Of a stretch of 33,194 nucleotides of DNA, positions 1 through 12,300 are shown one piece after another; positions within the stretch are counted from its first letter, which is position 1, and each line of letters opens with the position of its first letter. Source of the stretch: a virus; the IMG/VR virus record IMGVR_UViG_3300030102_005993, positions 1 through 33,194 of that record; one strand, written 5' to 3'. Both the position numbers and the translations under genes were made by a program. The notes beneath the pieces are model-generated. The model did not search any database and was not told where the DNA came from. It saw only the letters and a program-made list of their open reading frames with translations.

Positions 1-41
1 TTGTGTTATAATTAAAACAGCGGAAAATCTCTCGTCTCTCT

Positions 42-722
42 ATGGCATGTTTAATTTGTAACCTCCCTAATGTAGAGGTTTATGTAAGGAAAGAATATCT
101 CACTGACCATACATCTGGTTGGGGAGAGTTTGTAAAAGGTTGGTGGGTATCAGCAAAGAGTATTCCTGGTAGGGCATTTTATTTTGAAACCTATCTACCA
201 GAATATGCTGCAATGTATGATAAACTTCCTATCAGTGCATTTGTATCAGAACCAAAGACACCTGATCCTGATATGAGTCTGTATAATCTACAGTTCTGGA
301 ATTGTATGGACTATGGGATTGTAGCAGTCCAGAAGCAGTTCATTGGATCAATGGACTATGAGGTGCTGACAAGGGACCATGGGGTCCAGAAAGGCACCTA
401 TGTGTGTACTATTGATAATTATCATCAGGACATTGATACTGTTGATTACAGCACCTCTGAGATACCATCTGAGCATAAGTCACATAACCTGATTGAACTG
501 AACAATGGTCAGTATTGTTTGTATCCTAATAACAGAACTCGTATCTATGATAACAGTTTAACGCCTGAAAATCCAAAGATGCCTGACTTTAAGGTATCAA
601 CTGAATTTTATCAGGTGGAGAATGGTCATGACAGAATGGGACTTGGTGATGAGGACTCATATTTTTGGAAAACTACTCAGGATAAAAAGAAGGAAATCAA
701 CGATCTTGTAGATCCTCTTTAA
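42..722 (+). CDS. Conserved-looking phage protein of unknown function, upstream of gp25
   Basis: 226-residue soluble protein with no signal peptide or membrane segment visible. The N-terminus (MACLICNLPNVEVYVRKEYL) has a Cys-x-x-Cys pair at residues 3 and 6. The middle is rich in Trp, Tyr and acidic residues, with FYFETYLPEYAAMYDKLPIS near residues 46-65 and a TYVCTIDNYH stretch near 119-128. From memory, similar proteins occur in marine T4-like phages beside the baseplate genes, but I know no function and recognise no enzyme motif. The ATG at 42 is the first in frame after the window's left edge. There is no strong Shine-Dalgarno sequence, only a purine stretch near 21-26. The stop at 720-722 is followed by a late promoter, so this gene and gp25 may be in different transcripts. 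The coding call is firm and the function is unknown. Confidence 0.85.
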   Translation: MACLICNLPNVEVYVRKEYLTDHTSGWGEFVKGWWVSAKSIPGRAFYFETYLPEYAAMYDKLPISAFVSEPKTPDPDMSLYNLQFWNCMDYGIVAVQKQFIGSMDYEVLTRDHGVQKGTYVCTIDNYHQDIDTVDYSTSEIPSEHKSHNLIELNNGQYCLYPNNRTRIYDNSLTPENPKMPDFKVSTEFYQVENGHDRMGLGDEDSYFWKTTQDKKKEINDLVDPL

Positions 723-738
723 AAATCTAAATAACCCC

Positions 739-746
739 TATAAATA
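739..746 (+). promoter_or_regulatory. T4-type late promoter upstream of gp25
   Basis: A perfect TATAAATA octamer, the T4 late promoter element read by the gp55 sigma-like factor, lies in a 48-base gap 24 bases before the gp25 ATG. It is embedded in CCCCTATAAATAAA (735-748), which recurs exactly before gp8. It probably drives gp25, gp6 and the giant gene, as no other such element is visible before 15341. Confidence 0.8.
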
Positions 747-770
747 AAGACATATCATAGTGTCTAGATC

Positions 771-1172
771 ATGCCTGTTCAAAGGGTAAGCAAACCATTT
801 AAAGATATAAGTGCTACGTTTCAAACAAATCCTTTGAACAGTGATCTTATTGCATTGAATAATTCAAATGCAATATCAAGATCAATTCGTAATTTAATAC
901 TTACTGTGCCTGGTGATAAACCATTTCAACCAGATTTAGGTTCTGAAGTATATGATTCACTGTTTGATCAGTTAGATCAAATAACAGCAACATCAATACA
1001 ATCACAAATTGAAAATACTATTATTAGATATGAACCAAGAGTAAGTTTGACTAGTGTTGATGTAAAATCAAATATTCCTAATAATGCTTTTGATGTCTTA
1101 ATCACTTATGAAGTCATTGGTGTTGAACTTCCAACCCAACAAATCAATTTCGCATTAGAGCTCACTAGGTAA
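771..1172 (+). CDS. 25: Baseplate wedge subunit gp25 (gp25-like family)
   Basis: 133 residues, close to T4 gp25 (132). gp25 is a core baseplate wedge protein that joins gp6 and gp53 and helps initiate sheath assembly; the family is shared with type VI secretion TssE proteins. Family signatures visible are PGDKPFQPDLGSEVYD near residues 47-62 (the usual conserved Gly-Pro-rich stretch) and YEPRV at 87-91, which contains the hallmark Glu-Pro-Arg. The older lysozyme label for this family does not imply enzymatic activity. The start fits the late promoter 24 bases upstream. The stop TAA (1170-1172) directly abuts the gp6 ATG, implying translational coupling. In T4, gene 25 is not next to gene 6, so this is a rearranged order that I recall from marine T4-like phages. 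Confidence 0.95.
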   Translation: MPVQRVSKPFKDISATFQTNPLNSDLIALNNSNAISRSIRNLILTVPGDKPFQPDLGSEVYDSLFDQLDQITATSIQSQIENTIIRYEPRVSLTSVDVKSNIPNNAFDVLITYEVIGVELPTQQINFALELTR

Positions 1173-3341
1173 ATGCCTTTAGTAAATTTCAGTAATCTAG
1201 ATTTTAATCAGATAAAAACATCCCTAAGGGATTACCTTCGTGCGAATTCAAACTTCACTGATTATGATTTTGAAGGTTCTAATCTTTCCACCATCATTGA
1301 TCTGTTAGCATATAACACATATATCAATTCATATAATGCTAACATGGTGACCAATGAGGTCTTCATTGATAGTGCCACATTAAGAGAGAATGTGGTATCA
1401 TTAGCAAAGAACATTGGTTATACACCAAGACCAAGAAGATCAGCAAAGGCAGTAGTTTCATTTGCAGTTGATGTTAGTGGTACAACAACTGTTGCTGTTA
1501 CCTTAAAGAAAGGTATTGTTGCTACCACATCTGCTACTTTTGGATCAGCAAGTTTTACTTTTTCTATTCCTGAAGACATTACAGTTGGTGTTGATGAAAA
1601 TGGTTTAGCAACATTTGACTCCATCACAGTTTATGAAGGTGTCTACATTGAAGAGTCATTCAATGTTAACTCAAGAACACCCAACCAAAAATATAATCTT
1701 AGCAATAGTGGAATTGATACAAACTTAATTAGAGTTAATGTGCAAGATTCTGCAAACTCTAATATTGTTAGAAAGTATACACAAGGTAAAGGATTATTTG
1801 AGGTTAAAAGTGACTCACCTGTATTTTACTTACAGGAAATTGAAAATGAAAGATATGAAATTTTATTTGGTGATGGTATCTTTGGATTACCTGTCCAAGA
1901 ACCTAATGTGGTTAAAGTAAGTTATATTGTATCTAATGGCTCAGAAGCAAATAATATTTCAAGATTATCATATGCAGGGCAGTTAGTTAATAACAATGGT
2001 GCTTCCATTACTACAAACATTACTGCATTGTTTACTGACCAAGCATCTTTTGGTGGGGCAGAAATTGAAAGTGTAGAGTCAATCAAGAAGTTTGCTCCAC
2101 AAATTTATGCTTCACAAAATCGTGCTGTTACTGCAGTTGATTATGAAGCATTGATTCCAAAGATTTATCCAGAGGCAGAGTCTGTATCTGCTTTTGGTGG
2201 TGAAGAACTAACACCTCCAAAGTTTGGAAAAGTATTAGTTGCTGTCAAACCTATTAATGGTGTATTCCTCTCCACAACAATTAAGGATGATATATCAAGG
2301 CAACTGAAGAAGTTTTCTGTTGCTGGTATCATACCAGAGATTGTTGATTTAAAATATCTCTATGTTGAGACTAATTCATTTGTTTATTACAATGAAAATA
2401 AAGCACCTAGTGCAACAACAATAACTGGTCTCTGCAGAAACAATATTAATTCATATGCAAATTCATCAGAACTTAATAAGTTTGGTGCAAGATTCAAGTA
2501 TAGCAAATATCAGAATGTAATAGATAATAGTCATTCATCTATCACATCAAACATCACAACAGTGAACATGCGTAGAGATATGCAGGTTTTATTAAATGCA
2601 TTTGCAGAGTATGAAATTTGTTTTGGAAACAGATTCCATATCAAGAATCATGGTCATGGAACACATGGTGGTGAGATAGGTTTTAATATTAAATCATCTG
2701 GTTTTAAAGTTGCAGGTATTTCTGATACAGTTTATCTGGGTGATTCACCAGATCAAACATTAAAGAAGGGCACAGTATTCTTGTTTAAATTAAATTCTGA
2801 AACTGAATTTGTAATTGTTAAGCAAGATGTTGGATCAATTGATTATGTAAAAGGTGAAATCATGTTAGCACCAATTAATATCATTTCTACCGTAGTAAAT
2901 AGAGGTGAGTCATTGATTGAAATATCTGCTACCCCTTACTCCAATGATGTAATTGGTAAGCAAGATTTATATCTGCAACTTGATACATCAAATGTTACTA
3001 TTAATGCAGTAGCAGATGAAATTGCATCAGGTGATGATATCTCAGGTAGTAACTATATTGTTACTTCCTCTTACTCAAATGGAAAACTTGTTAGAGGTAA
3101 AGAGATCTTAGCATCTTCATCTACTGTAAGCACTCCAGTTGAATCTACCTCATCTCAACTCCCAGTTCAAAATACTGTTACAGTGATTTCTGGGATGGAT
3201 GGTACAACCACCACAACAACATATTCAGGTGACACATTTGGACAATCAACAACAGTCCCTAGTTCAGGAACTAGTTCATCAGGATCTAGTTCTGGTTCAT
3301 CATCAAGTTCATCATCTTCATCTTCATCTTCAGGTTATTAA
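1173..3341 (+). CDS. 6: Baseplate wedge subunit gp6
   Basis: 722 residues against 660 for T4 gp6, the protein whose dimers form the inner baseplate ring and link neighbouring wedges. The N-terminus (NFSNLDFNQIKTSLRDYL, with LAYNTYINSYNANMVTNEVF near residues 45-64) is typical of gp6/gpJ-like baseplate proteins, as are SLAKNIGYTPRPRRSAKA at about 76-93 and RAVTAVDYEALIPKIYPEAE at about 317-336. It follows gp25 without a gap. The surplus length is at the C-terminus: after about residue 660 the chain becomes Thr/Ser-rich and ends in an almost pure Ser/Gly tail (699-722). That tail has no counterpart I know in T4 gp6 and is likely disordered. The next gene starts 7 bases after the stop. Confidence 0.93.
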   Translation: MPLVNFSNLDFNQIKTSLRDYLRANSNFTDYDFEGSNLSTIIDLLAYNTYINSYNANMVTNEVFIDSATLRENVVSLAKNIGYTPRPRRSAKAVVSFAVDVSGTTTVAVTLKKGIVATTSATFGSASFTFSIPEDITVGVDENGLATFDSITVYEGVYIEESFNVNSRTPNQKYNLSNSGIDTNLIRVNVQDSANSNIVRKYTQGKGLFEVKSDSPVFYLQEIENERYEILFGDGIFGLPVQEPNVVKVSYIVSNGSEANNISRLSYAGQLVNNNGASITTNITALFTDQASFGGAEIESVESIKKFAPQIYASQNRAVTAVDYEALIPKIYPEAESVSAFGGEELTPPKFGKVLVAVKPINGVFLSTTIKDDISRQLKKFSVAGIIPEIVDLKYLYVETNSFVYYNENKAPSATTITGLCRNNINSYANSSELNKFGARFKYSKYQNVIDNSHSSITSNITTVNMRRDMQVLLNAFAEYEICFGNRFHIKNHGHGTHGGEIGFNIKSSGFKVAGISDTVYLGDSPDQTLKKGTVFLFKLNSETEFVIVKQDVGSIDYVKGEIMLAPINIISTVVNRGESLIEISATPYSNDVIGKQDLYLQLDTSNVTINAVADEIASGDDISGSNYIVTSSYSNGKLVRGKEILASSSTVSTPVESTSSQLPVQNTVTVISGMDGTTTTTTYSGDTFGQSTTVPSSGTSSSGSSSGSSSSSSSSSSSSGY
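3267..3338 (+). repeat. Trinucleotide Ser/Gly tract at the gp6 C-terminus
   Basis: The last 24 codons of gp6 are nearly all TCA, AGT, TCT and TCC serine codons plus a few glycines, forming a TCA/TCT-type microsatellite. Slippage in units of three would keep the frame, so tail length could vary between relatives. It probably encodes a flexible unstructured tail. Confidence 0.85.
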
Positions 3342-3347
3342 TAAGAA

Positions 3348-6300
3348 ATGGCGGTAGATAGAGTACAAATTCAGGATGTATTATCATCCCAGATTCCTTC
3401 TTATGTAAAGGATGATTTTCCTTTACTTGTAGAGTTTTTAGAAGAGTATTATGTTTCACAAGAAACACAAGGTGGAACTCTTGACCTGATTGAAAATCTT
3501 GATCAATATGTGAAAGTTGAAGAACTTGCAAATCTGAAGACAGAGGCACTATTGGGTGCTGATATTACAGCGACATCAACTACCATTCAACTATCTGCTG
3601 AAACTAATTTTACACAGGGATTCCCTGATAAAAATGGTCTGATACAAATTGGTGATGAAATCATAAAGTATAGCACTAAAACTGATATCACCTTAGAGGG
3701 GTGTGTAAGGGGTTTCAGTGGGGTTACACAGTATGTTAATACACTTGTGCCTGATAAGCAAGTATTTACATCCTCAACCCCTGCTGCTCATAAAACAGAT
3801 GACACTGTAAAAAATCTCAGTGTTCTCTTTTTACAAGAATTTTTTACAAAGTTAAAAACACAAGTTGCTCCTGGTTTTGAAAACAGATCCCTTGCAACTA
3901 ATTTAAATCAAAGAAATTTCATTACAAATTCAGATAGTTTCTACAAATCAAAAGGAACAGATGAATCATTTAAGTTGTTATTCAAATCAATTTATGGTGT
4001 TGATGTAGATATTATTAGACCCAATGAATCTTTAATTAGACCATCAGATGCAAAATATGTGGTCAGTCAAGATTTTGTAGTAGAAAAATATGTTGGGGAT
4101 CCACTAGATCTAAAAAATAGAACAATTTTTCAAAATTCTACAAATGCAAGAGGCACAGTAACAAAAGTAGAAAAATTAAATGTAGATGGTGATTTCTATC
4201 AAATTTCTATTGATACTGGATATCAAAGAGATATTGATGTTGATGGCACAATATATGGTAAGTTTGAACCCAATCCCAAAACAAAACTTATAAATTCTGT
4301 AGGGATTGGTGTAACAATCATTGATGTTGATTCAACTGTTGATTTTGAATCTTCAGGCACTTTGTCTCTTGTTGATAATATTGGAAATGAATTTATTGCA
4401 AATTACACTGATAAAAATTTAACACAATTTATTGGACTTACAACAACCACCAGCAGTTTCAATAAAGGTATTGATGTAAGAAAAAATGATTTTTCATTTG
4501 TTAATATTGGTGTAGGAACAGGGACACAAATAAAGGTTAGAATTCTTTCTACTTTGCAAGATATAGAATATACTGATGAAAATTTTGGATTGAGTGTAGG
4601 TGATAGAATTAGTCTAAAAACTATTGGTGTAGAGGATACAACATTTAAATCTGATTATTTTTATAATGTAAAGTCTAAACTTAACGTAAAATCAATAACA
4701 CTCTCTAATCCTGGCAGTAACATCTACACATTAGAATTTTTTGAGAATCATAATTTAGTAGTTGGTTATAATATTGAAATCACTGATATTGATTTAAGTT
4801 CCACAAAATCTGGTGAGATTACATCAGTAGATTCAAGCAAGATCTTAAATGTAAAGTTTGATTCATCAATTCCATCAACCACATTAAGTAATACTTTTGT
4901 AATTGAAAATCAACTCCTAAAAGGAAATTCTAATAATCTTACCATTGATAATATCAATGCTAATGTTCTTAATGCATATAAAAATAATGGAAAATATTTA
5001 ATTGCATCTAATAGTGTTCCAAACTATGAAGATGAAATAAGATGTGATGATAAGACATTCTTGTTTAGTGGAACAGCAAATAATGGTTTGTTAACTATAT
5101 CAACAAGTTCAGATCATGGTTTATATACTGGTGAATCAATTCAATATAACTACAGCAGAGTAAGCACAGCATCTACAACTGGTGGACAAACTTTTATTGA
5201 TACAACCACTAATGGTTTCAGTAATGTAGATGAAGGTATATATTTTGTAAAAAGAGTAGATGCTTTTAGTATCAGATTAGCAAAGAGTAAGGCAGATTTA
5301 CAAGATAACATATTTGTAATTCCTGAAGGCACAGTCAAAGATAACAAATTTACATACTATCCTTTCTTTGAAAAACCAATTAGCGGTCAGAAGATTTATA
5401 GAGAAATTGATGAACCAAATCAAGAAGCAGGTGTTTTCATAACAAAACCTGGAAAAATTGGTGTATTGATCAATGGTGTTGAAATTGATAACTACAAGTC
5501 ATCTGATGTTGTTTTTTATGGAGGAATAAAATCATTTGAGGTCACAAGTTCTGGTAAGAACTATGATGTTGTAAACCCTCCTATCATCAGTATGTCTGAT
5601 TCAACTGGAACTGGTGCTACAGGAACAGTTGCAGTTTCTGGTTCTGTATCTGAACTTAGAGTGATCAATAAGGGATTTGATTATCTAGAAACTCCTGTTG
5701 TAACAATTGATGGAGGTAGTCCTACAACTCCAGCAAAAGCAGAGGTCAACTTGATTGATGTTGATCATGTTATTCCTTTTAAAGCAGGCATTTTATTCAA
5801 CAATATTGATGGTGGTGTTGATACTAGTAATGATATTATTGGATTCTCAACATTCCATAATTTAAGAGATATTGAACAGGTAACATATAATGTGACAGAT
5901 ACTCCTGTAGTTGGTCTTGCTACAAATCAAGTTTATTTTGCAAAAGTTATTGATGGTACAAGAATAAAACTTTTCTCATCATTTGATGATGCAGATGTTG
6001 GTATTAATACTGTTAGTTTGACTGATGTTGGTAATGGACAACAAACATTTTCAACTGTTGAGAAAAAGAGAGTTGTAAGTAGTGTCATTATCTCTGATAA
6101 TGGTTCTGGTTATAAAAATCAAGAAAAAACAATTGCAGTAAGTGGTATTAGTACATCTCTTAATAAATTTGAAATCTTAAATCATGGTTATGATACAGGT
6201 GAGATAATTAGATATATCCCTAAAGTTACAGCAATAACTGGTATATCATCAGAGACTGATTACTTTGTTGGAAAAATTGATAATGATAATTTTACTTTAT

Positions 6301-9300
6301 ATGAGTTAGGAACTGGATCATTAGATAGAAGACATTATATTGATAATAATATCAGAGTCAATATTACAAAAGTAGGAGATGGATGTTTTAATTACAAACC
6401 CATTACTGTAACAGTCTCTGGGAGAGTTGGTGTTAATACATCTTTTGGTCAAAATATTGACTGTACATTACAACCAGTTGTAAGAGGTAGTATTATAAGT
6501 GCAGATGTTTCAAATGAAGGTGTTGGTTATGGGTCATCTGAGATTCTTAATTTTGATAGAAAACCAACTGTCTTTTTAAAAAGTGGTGAACTTGCACAAC
6601 TTACACCAATTGTGGTAGATGGTTCAATTGTAGAAGTTGTTGTTAATAATGGTGGAAGTGGATATAATTCACCACCAGAGTTAATTATCTCTGATGGATT
6701 ATATTGTAAACTGACACCTATCATTTCAAATGGTGTTATCACTTCAGTTGTTGTAGTATCTGGTGGAATTCAATATAAAAATGATTCACAAATAACTGTG
6801 CTACCAGCAGGAAGTGATGGTTCTATTGAAGTAAATATTAATCAATGGGTAGTAAATAAATTTGAGCAAAAGTTTAATAATTTAACTGATGATGATTGTA
6901 TTATAACTGAAGGATCAATTGATGGCACAACTCAACTTGCACATCTTTATGCTCCTAGAAATATTAGATCAGTAGTATATGGTAAAAAATCAAATGCAGA
7001 GGTTCAATATCAACACCCTGATTTAAACATTGTAGCAGGTTTAGAATCTGATTCTAAATATCACTCACCTATCATTGGTTGGGCATATGATGGTAGTCCA
7101 ATCTATGGCCCATATGGATATGACAAACCAGATGGTGGCACTGTAAGAAGAATGCTCAGTGGTTATGAACCTGTTATTGGTTCTAATAGACCACCTCTTA
7201 ATTTGTATCCTCTTGGATTCTTTGTTAACGATTTTGTATACAATGCCACAGGTGACCTTAATGAATCTAATGGTAGATTCTGTGTAACTCCTGAATTTCC
7301 AAATGGAAAATTTGTTTACTTCTCAACAATAGGACAAACACCTGAAAGTTCTGGTCCATTTAAAAATCTTAAGAAACCACAATTCCCATATTTTATTGGA
7401 AATGTTTTCCAGCATAAGCAAAATGAATTTAATTTTTTAAAAACTTCAAATCATGTTGACTATAATATAGTTGCAAATAATTGGAGAAGAATTACCACAC
7501 CATATAAGATTAATTCAAAATTTGGTGGGTATGACTATATTTTTAACTCTAATGATGTTAAAGAGCAAGTACTTGAAATTACTGCAGTATCAAAAGGAAG
7601 TGTAACTAGTGTTGGAATATTCACTGGTGGCACAAATTATAAAATTAATGATAGAGTTGTTTTCAAAGGTGATACTGTTGGAAAAACTGCAAGAGGTTTA
7701 ATTAATCAGATTGGTGGTAAACAAGTTGATTTTGTGGATATTGAGACTACCACATTTAATAATATTGAATTTACAAATGCAGGTGCTGCTAACAAACTTG
7801 TTGGTTTCATGACAACACCTCATAACTTAGAGAATGAAACTAGATTTAAGATATCTGGTTTATCTGAGTTCTTGCCTGGTTTAGACAAATATTATAATAT
7901 TGGAATTAATACTGGATCTTATATTCTTCTTGATGATGTTGATACAGTTGCAAACACTGGTATTGTTACTTTCTTCAGTGTTGGTGGTGCTTTCCAGTAT
8001 CCATTCATGAGACCAAATGATATTATAAAGATTGAGTCTGAAGAAGTAAAGGTTTTAAACAGTGATGTGCTTAACAATAGAGTTAGAGTTCTAAGAGCAC
8101 AGAATGGCACAACTGGTGCTGCTCATACAGGAAATGTAAAATTATTCCAAGATCCTAGAAGTTTTTCAATTAATGTAGGTGCATTAAAAACAACTAGAAT
8201 TCTTAAAACAAATACTGAACACTATTTCAACCCAGTTGATGCCTTGGGTATTGGAAGTTTGACTTCTGTTGGTGCTGGAAAAACAATTGTATTCTCAAAT
8301 CCAGGAGCAGGTGCAACAAACATTTTTGCACTTGAGCAACAATTGTTTATTCCCAATCATACATTTAAAGTTAATGATACTGTAACTTACAAAACTAATA
8401 CAGGTAGTTCAATTGAAGTGTGGAATGGAAGAAATGGAGAACCTTTAACTTCACTTTCTAATTTCTCATCACTTTTTGTTGCACCATTTAATGACAGTTT
8501 TATTGGATTATCATCAACTAAAGTTGGATTAGGGTCAACAGGTTATCGCGGTATTGTTGATGACTCTGTTGGACTATTTTATTTTACTGGTATTGGAACT
8601 GGTGAGTACCACAGTTTAGTAACTAACTTTGATAATGTTGCATCAGCAAGTGCAGAGAGAACAAAGGTTACTGTATCAACTGCTAATACACATGGACTTG
8701 TGAGAAATGATAAAGTTTTCTTCACATTAAATCCTACAAATGAGACAACAATAACTGTTAAGTATGATAATTTTAACAGAAGGATTATTTTTGACCCTCA
8801 ATCATTTATTGCATCATCTGTTGATATTACTAATAATACAATTGATGTAACAAAAAACATCTTTAAAACAGGTGATAAGATTATTCATACATCAAGTTCA
8901 CTATCTGGTGGTTTGGTTGATGAGAAAATGTATTATGTTTTCATGGATTCACCAACAAAATTGAAACTTGTTGAGGATAAATTTGAACTTAATAGAATCC
9001 AACCTAAATTTGTAAACATTACAAGTGCTGGAACTGGAACTTTATCAAAAATTAATCCAAATGTAACTACATCCACAAATCTTAAATTTGATTTATCTGA
9101 TACTTCACTGTCATTTATTTCTAACTCTATAAAATATCCTGCATTCAGTATGGAAATTTATACTGATTCTTTATTTGTAAATCAGTATTTAAGTTCTAAT
9201 GGTGAAAATGATTTTAATGTAAAAACATCTGGTGTTGTTGGAACAGATGGCATATTAACAATCAATATGAGTAATGCTCCAAATGCATTATATTATAAGT

Positions 9301-12300
9301 TTAATATTGCAAATGAATCTTTTATCTTAGATGAGAAAAAATTAGTTATTGATAATGATGTTGTATCATACAATTCAATATTTAAATCTAAATCAATTCT
9401 TGATGGACAATATGCTATAGCAGGAATTGGTAGCACAACATTTAATTTTGATATAGACAATACATCACCCATTGCTTCATACACCAGAACAACTGCAGAA
9501 CCAGATTATACAACTACATCAGTAACTGCTTTTGGATCTATTAAGAATGTTGATTTAGTTGATAACAATTATGGTTATCAAGCACTACCTGGTATTTCCT
9601 CAATTAAGAGTGGTATAGGAACAGGTGCAATTCTTTTTGCTGAATCAAATTCTATTGGTAAGATTCAAAACCAAAAATTCCAATCTAACAACATTGGTTG
9701 GAATTACCCTACAGATAAAACTCTTAAACCAACTGCTAATATCTCAGAAATTGTTGAAGTAAATCCCCTTGCTTCATTTGAAAAAATTGGCATTACAACA
9801 TCAGGTAATGATTATCTTGTTCCTGCCACCCTTGTTGTTAGAGATGGGTATACAAATGAAATTGTTGATTGTGTTTTAGATTATGAATTAGGTGATCTTG
9901 AGGTTAATATATTAACAAACTCAAGAGGATTCTATCCAACAACACCTAGAATTATTGCAACCAATAATTCAAATGGTTTTGAAATTGGAAGTCTTACTTT
10001 GACTGGAACCACTGTAAAATTAGATCTTACTAATCAATTTAATAGTGATGATGAGTATCCTTTTGTAATTGGCAATAAAGTATATGTTGAAGGAATTAAT
10101 ATAGGTATTGGTACAACTGGAAAAGGATATAATTCAGAGCAATACAAACATAAACTTTTTGAAGTTGTTGGTGTAAACACAAATCCTGGTGGTTCAGGTG
10201 CATATGTAGAGTACACATTGAAAGATGATCTTTCTACAAATGAAATTGCTGGTAATGTTATATCTTTAAATTCTGCAAAAGTAATCCCTGAATCACATTT
10301 GCCTATTTTTAAACCTGTTTTGGGTAAAAACAAATATCTTAAAGATGAAATTGTAAGATGGAATTCAAGTTCAGGTGTTGTTGAAAATTATGATGAAAAC
10401 ACTGATATTGTAAAAATAAAAACAATAGGTGAACTTTCAGTTGGAGAGACTTTATTAGGAAACTCTTCAAAGACAAGAGGAATTGTTGTTAAAAAGTTTG
10501 ACTTCCCAGCAGATATTAAAACTGGTGCTGGAACCACAATCAATTATGGTTGGCAGAATGATACAGGTTTCTTGAATAATGGTCTTCAAAGAATTCCTGA
10601 TAATGATTATCACCAGAGATTCTCATATTCACTTAAATCATCAGTACCATTTGATAAATGGGACAATACTGTTGGTTCATTAAATCATACAGCAGGATTT
10701 AAAAAGTTCTCTGATTTACAAGTTACAAGTCAATCTGAAGGAATTCTTACACCATCTGTAAATGACACTGAAATGTCATTTATTGTTGATTGTATTGGTG
10801 AGGGAGATTTAAATTGTTATTATGATTTTGATTTTGTAAGAGAAAATCTTTTTGATATTAATGGTGTCAGGTTCTCAGATACAGTTTTCTTTGAGAATAT
10901 TGTATTGACTGATTTCTTTGAATCAAAAGGCAATAGAGTTCTTAGTGTTGATGACATAAGTGGACAATTTGAAAGTAATGAGAGAGGAGAAGCATTTTCA
11001 AACATTAACACTTTTGATCCAACTGTAAAATTTGTTAAGTCATTGTTCTATATTCAAGATACAACATTTACAGATGAAAGACAATTCCAAGTTTCAACTG
11101 CAGTTGTTGATGATGATTTTGCATACATGACAAGTTATGCAGTATTGAATACTTTCCCCAACTTAGGATTTTTTGATGTAAACATTGAAGCACAAAGTTG
11201 GAATTTCCAATTTAATCCAACCAAGTTCAGTGTAAACAACTATTTGGTTTCTTCATTCTCATTTGCTTTTGAACCAGAAAATACAGGACTTGGAGTTACA
11301 TCATTTGGTGATATTATTCACTATGAAAGTCAAGAAGTAAATGTATCAACTGGTGCAACCACTAATATTGTTTCTGTTGGAACAAGTTTTAGATCATTAA
11401 AAGTGATGAACTTGTTAGTTACAGGGGATGAGTTCCATTTTGCTGAATTTAATATTCTCCACAATGGAACTGATGTTAGTTTTGTAGAATATAATAACAT
11501 TGATGAAGATTCAAATGTCTTGTATGGTGGTAGTGGTATTGGAACATATAGTGCTCAGATTAGTGGATCTGATTTACTTCTCAAGTTCCATCCAAATACT
11601 GGTATTGCAGCAACCTCTTACAGTCAGATTGTAAATACTGCAAGAGGAGCAAGCTTCCCTGGTATTAACACAATGAGCACTGCTAGAATTGGTAGTGCAT
11701 ATACATCAATTGCATCCTCTGGATCCCCTACTGCTCATGTTGTATCAAGTTATGATACAGTAAGTGCTGATGAAAATTATAGTGCATCTTATCAGGTTAT
11801 AACTGTAGAGGATACAGCAAATAATCATCATGAAATGTTTGAAATTGGAGTTGTAAATTCATTAACAATTCCAACACAAGGAATTGCTCCATTTGGTGTT
11901 GTTGAAACTGATTCATCACTTGGCACAGTTGGCATAGCAACCACTGGTAATTTAGTTCAGGTCACATATACTCCTAATCCTGGTATTGCTGTTGAGGTAA
12001 AATCTTTCTTTGTAGATCTAAGAGAACTTTCTCCAGACAATATTACTGATAATAAAATTGATATAAATGATGGTTATTTACAAGCACAAACTGGAAATTA
12101 TTTTGGAACCAAATCAAGTGTAAAAACTGATTTTAATCTTCTTCATAAGGGGGATCCAATATTTGAGAGACAATTTGATGGATCATCATCAACAACTGTA
12201 AACTTAACAGAAAATGTTATTTCTCTTCCAAATCACTTCTTCCAGAGTGGTGAGGCAGTTAAGTATAGCATCACAGGAACTGATGAAAGAATTGGAATTG

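Noticed and set aside
771-1172. gp25 as a lysozyme
   Set aside because: The old family label suggests it, but the protein is a structural baseplate subunit. The conserved Glu-Pro-Arg motif is not evidence of muramidase activity, and no such activity is claimed here.
3286-3549. Open frame on the - strand across the gp6/giant gene boundary
   Set aside because: It begins in the antisense of the giant gene and ends in the antisense of the serine tract, giving an artificial Met/Asn/Leu-rich end. No support as a gene.
10034-10333. Open frame of 99 codons on the - strand inside the giant gene
   Set aside because: It lies wholly within a strongly supported + strand gene, has no promoter or ribosome binding site, and its Ser/Pro/Ile-rich translation is what the antisense of Asn/Gly/Asp/Thr-rich coding gives. 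The same holds for the other - strand frames across 3348-32324.
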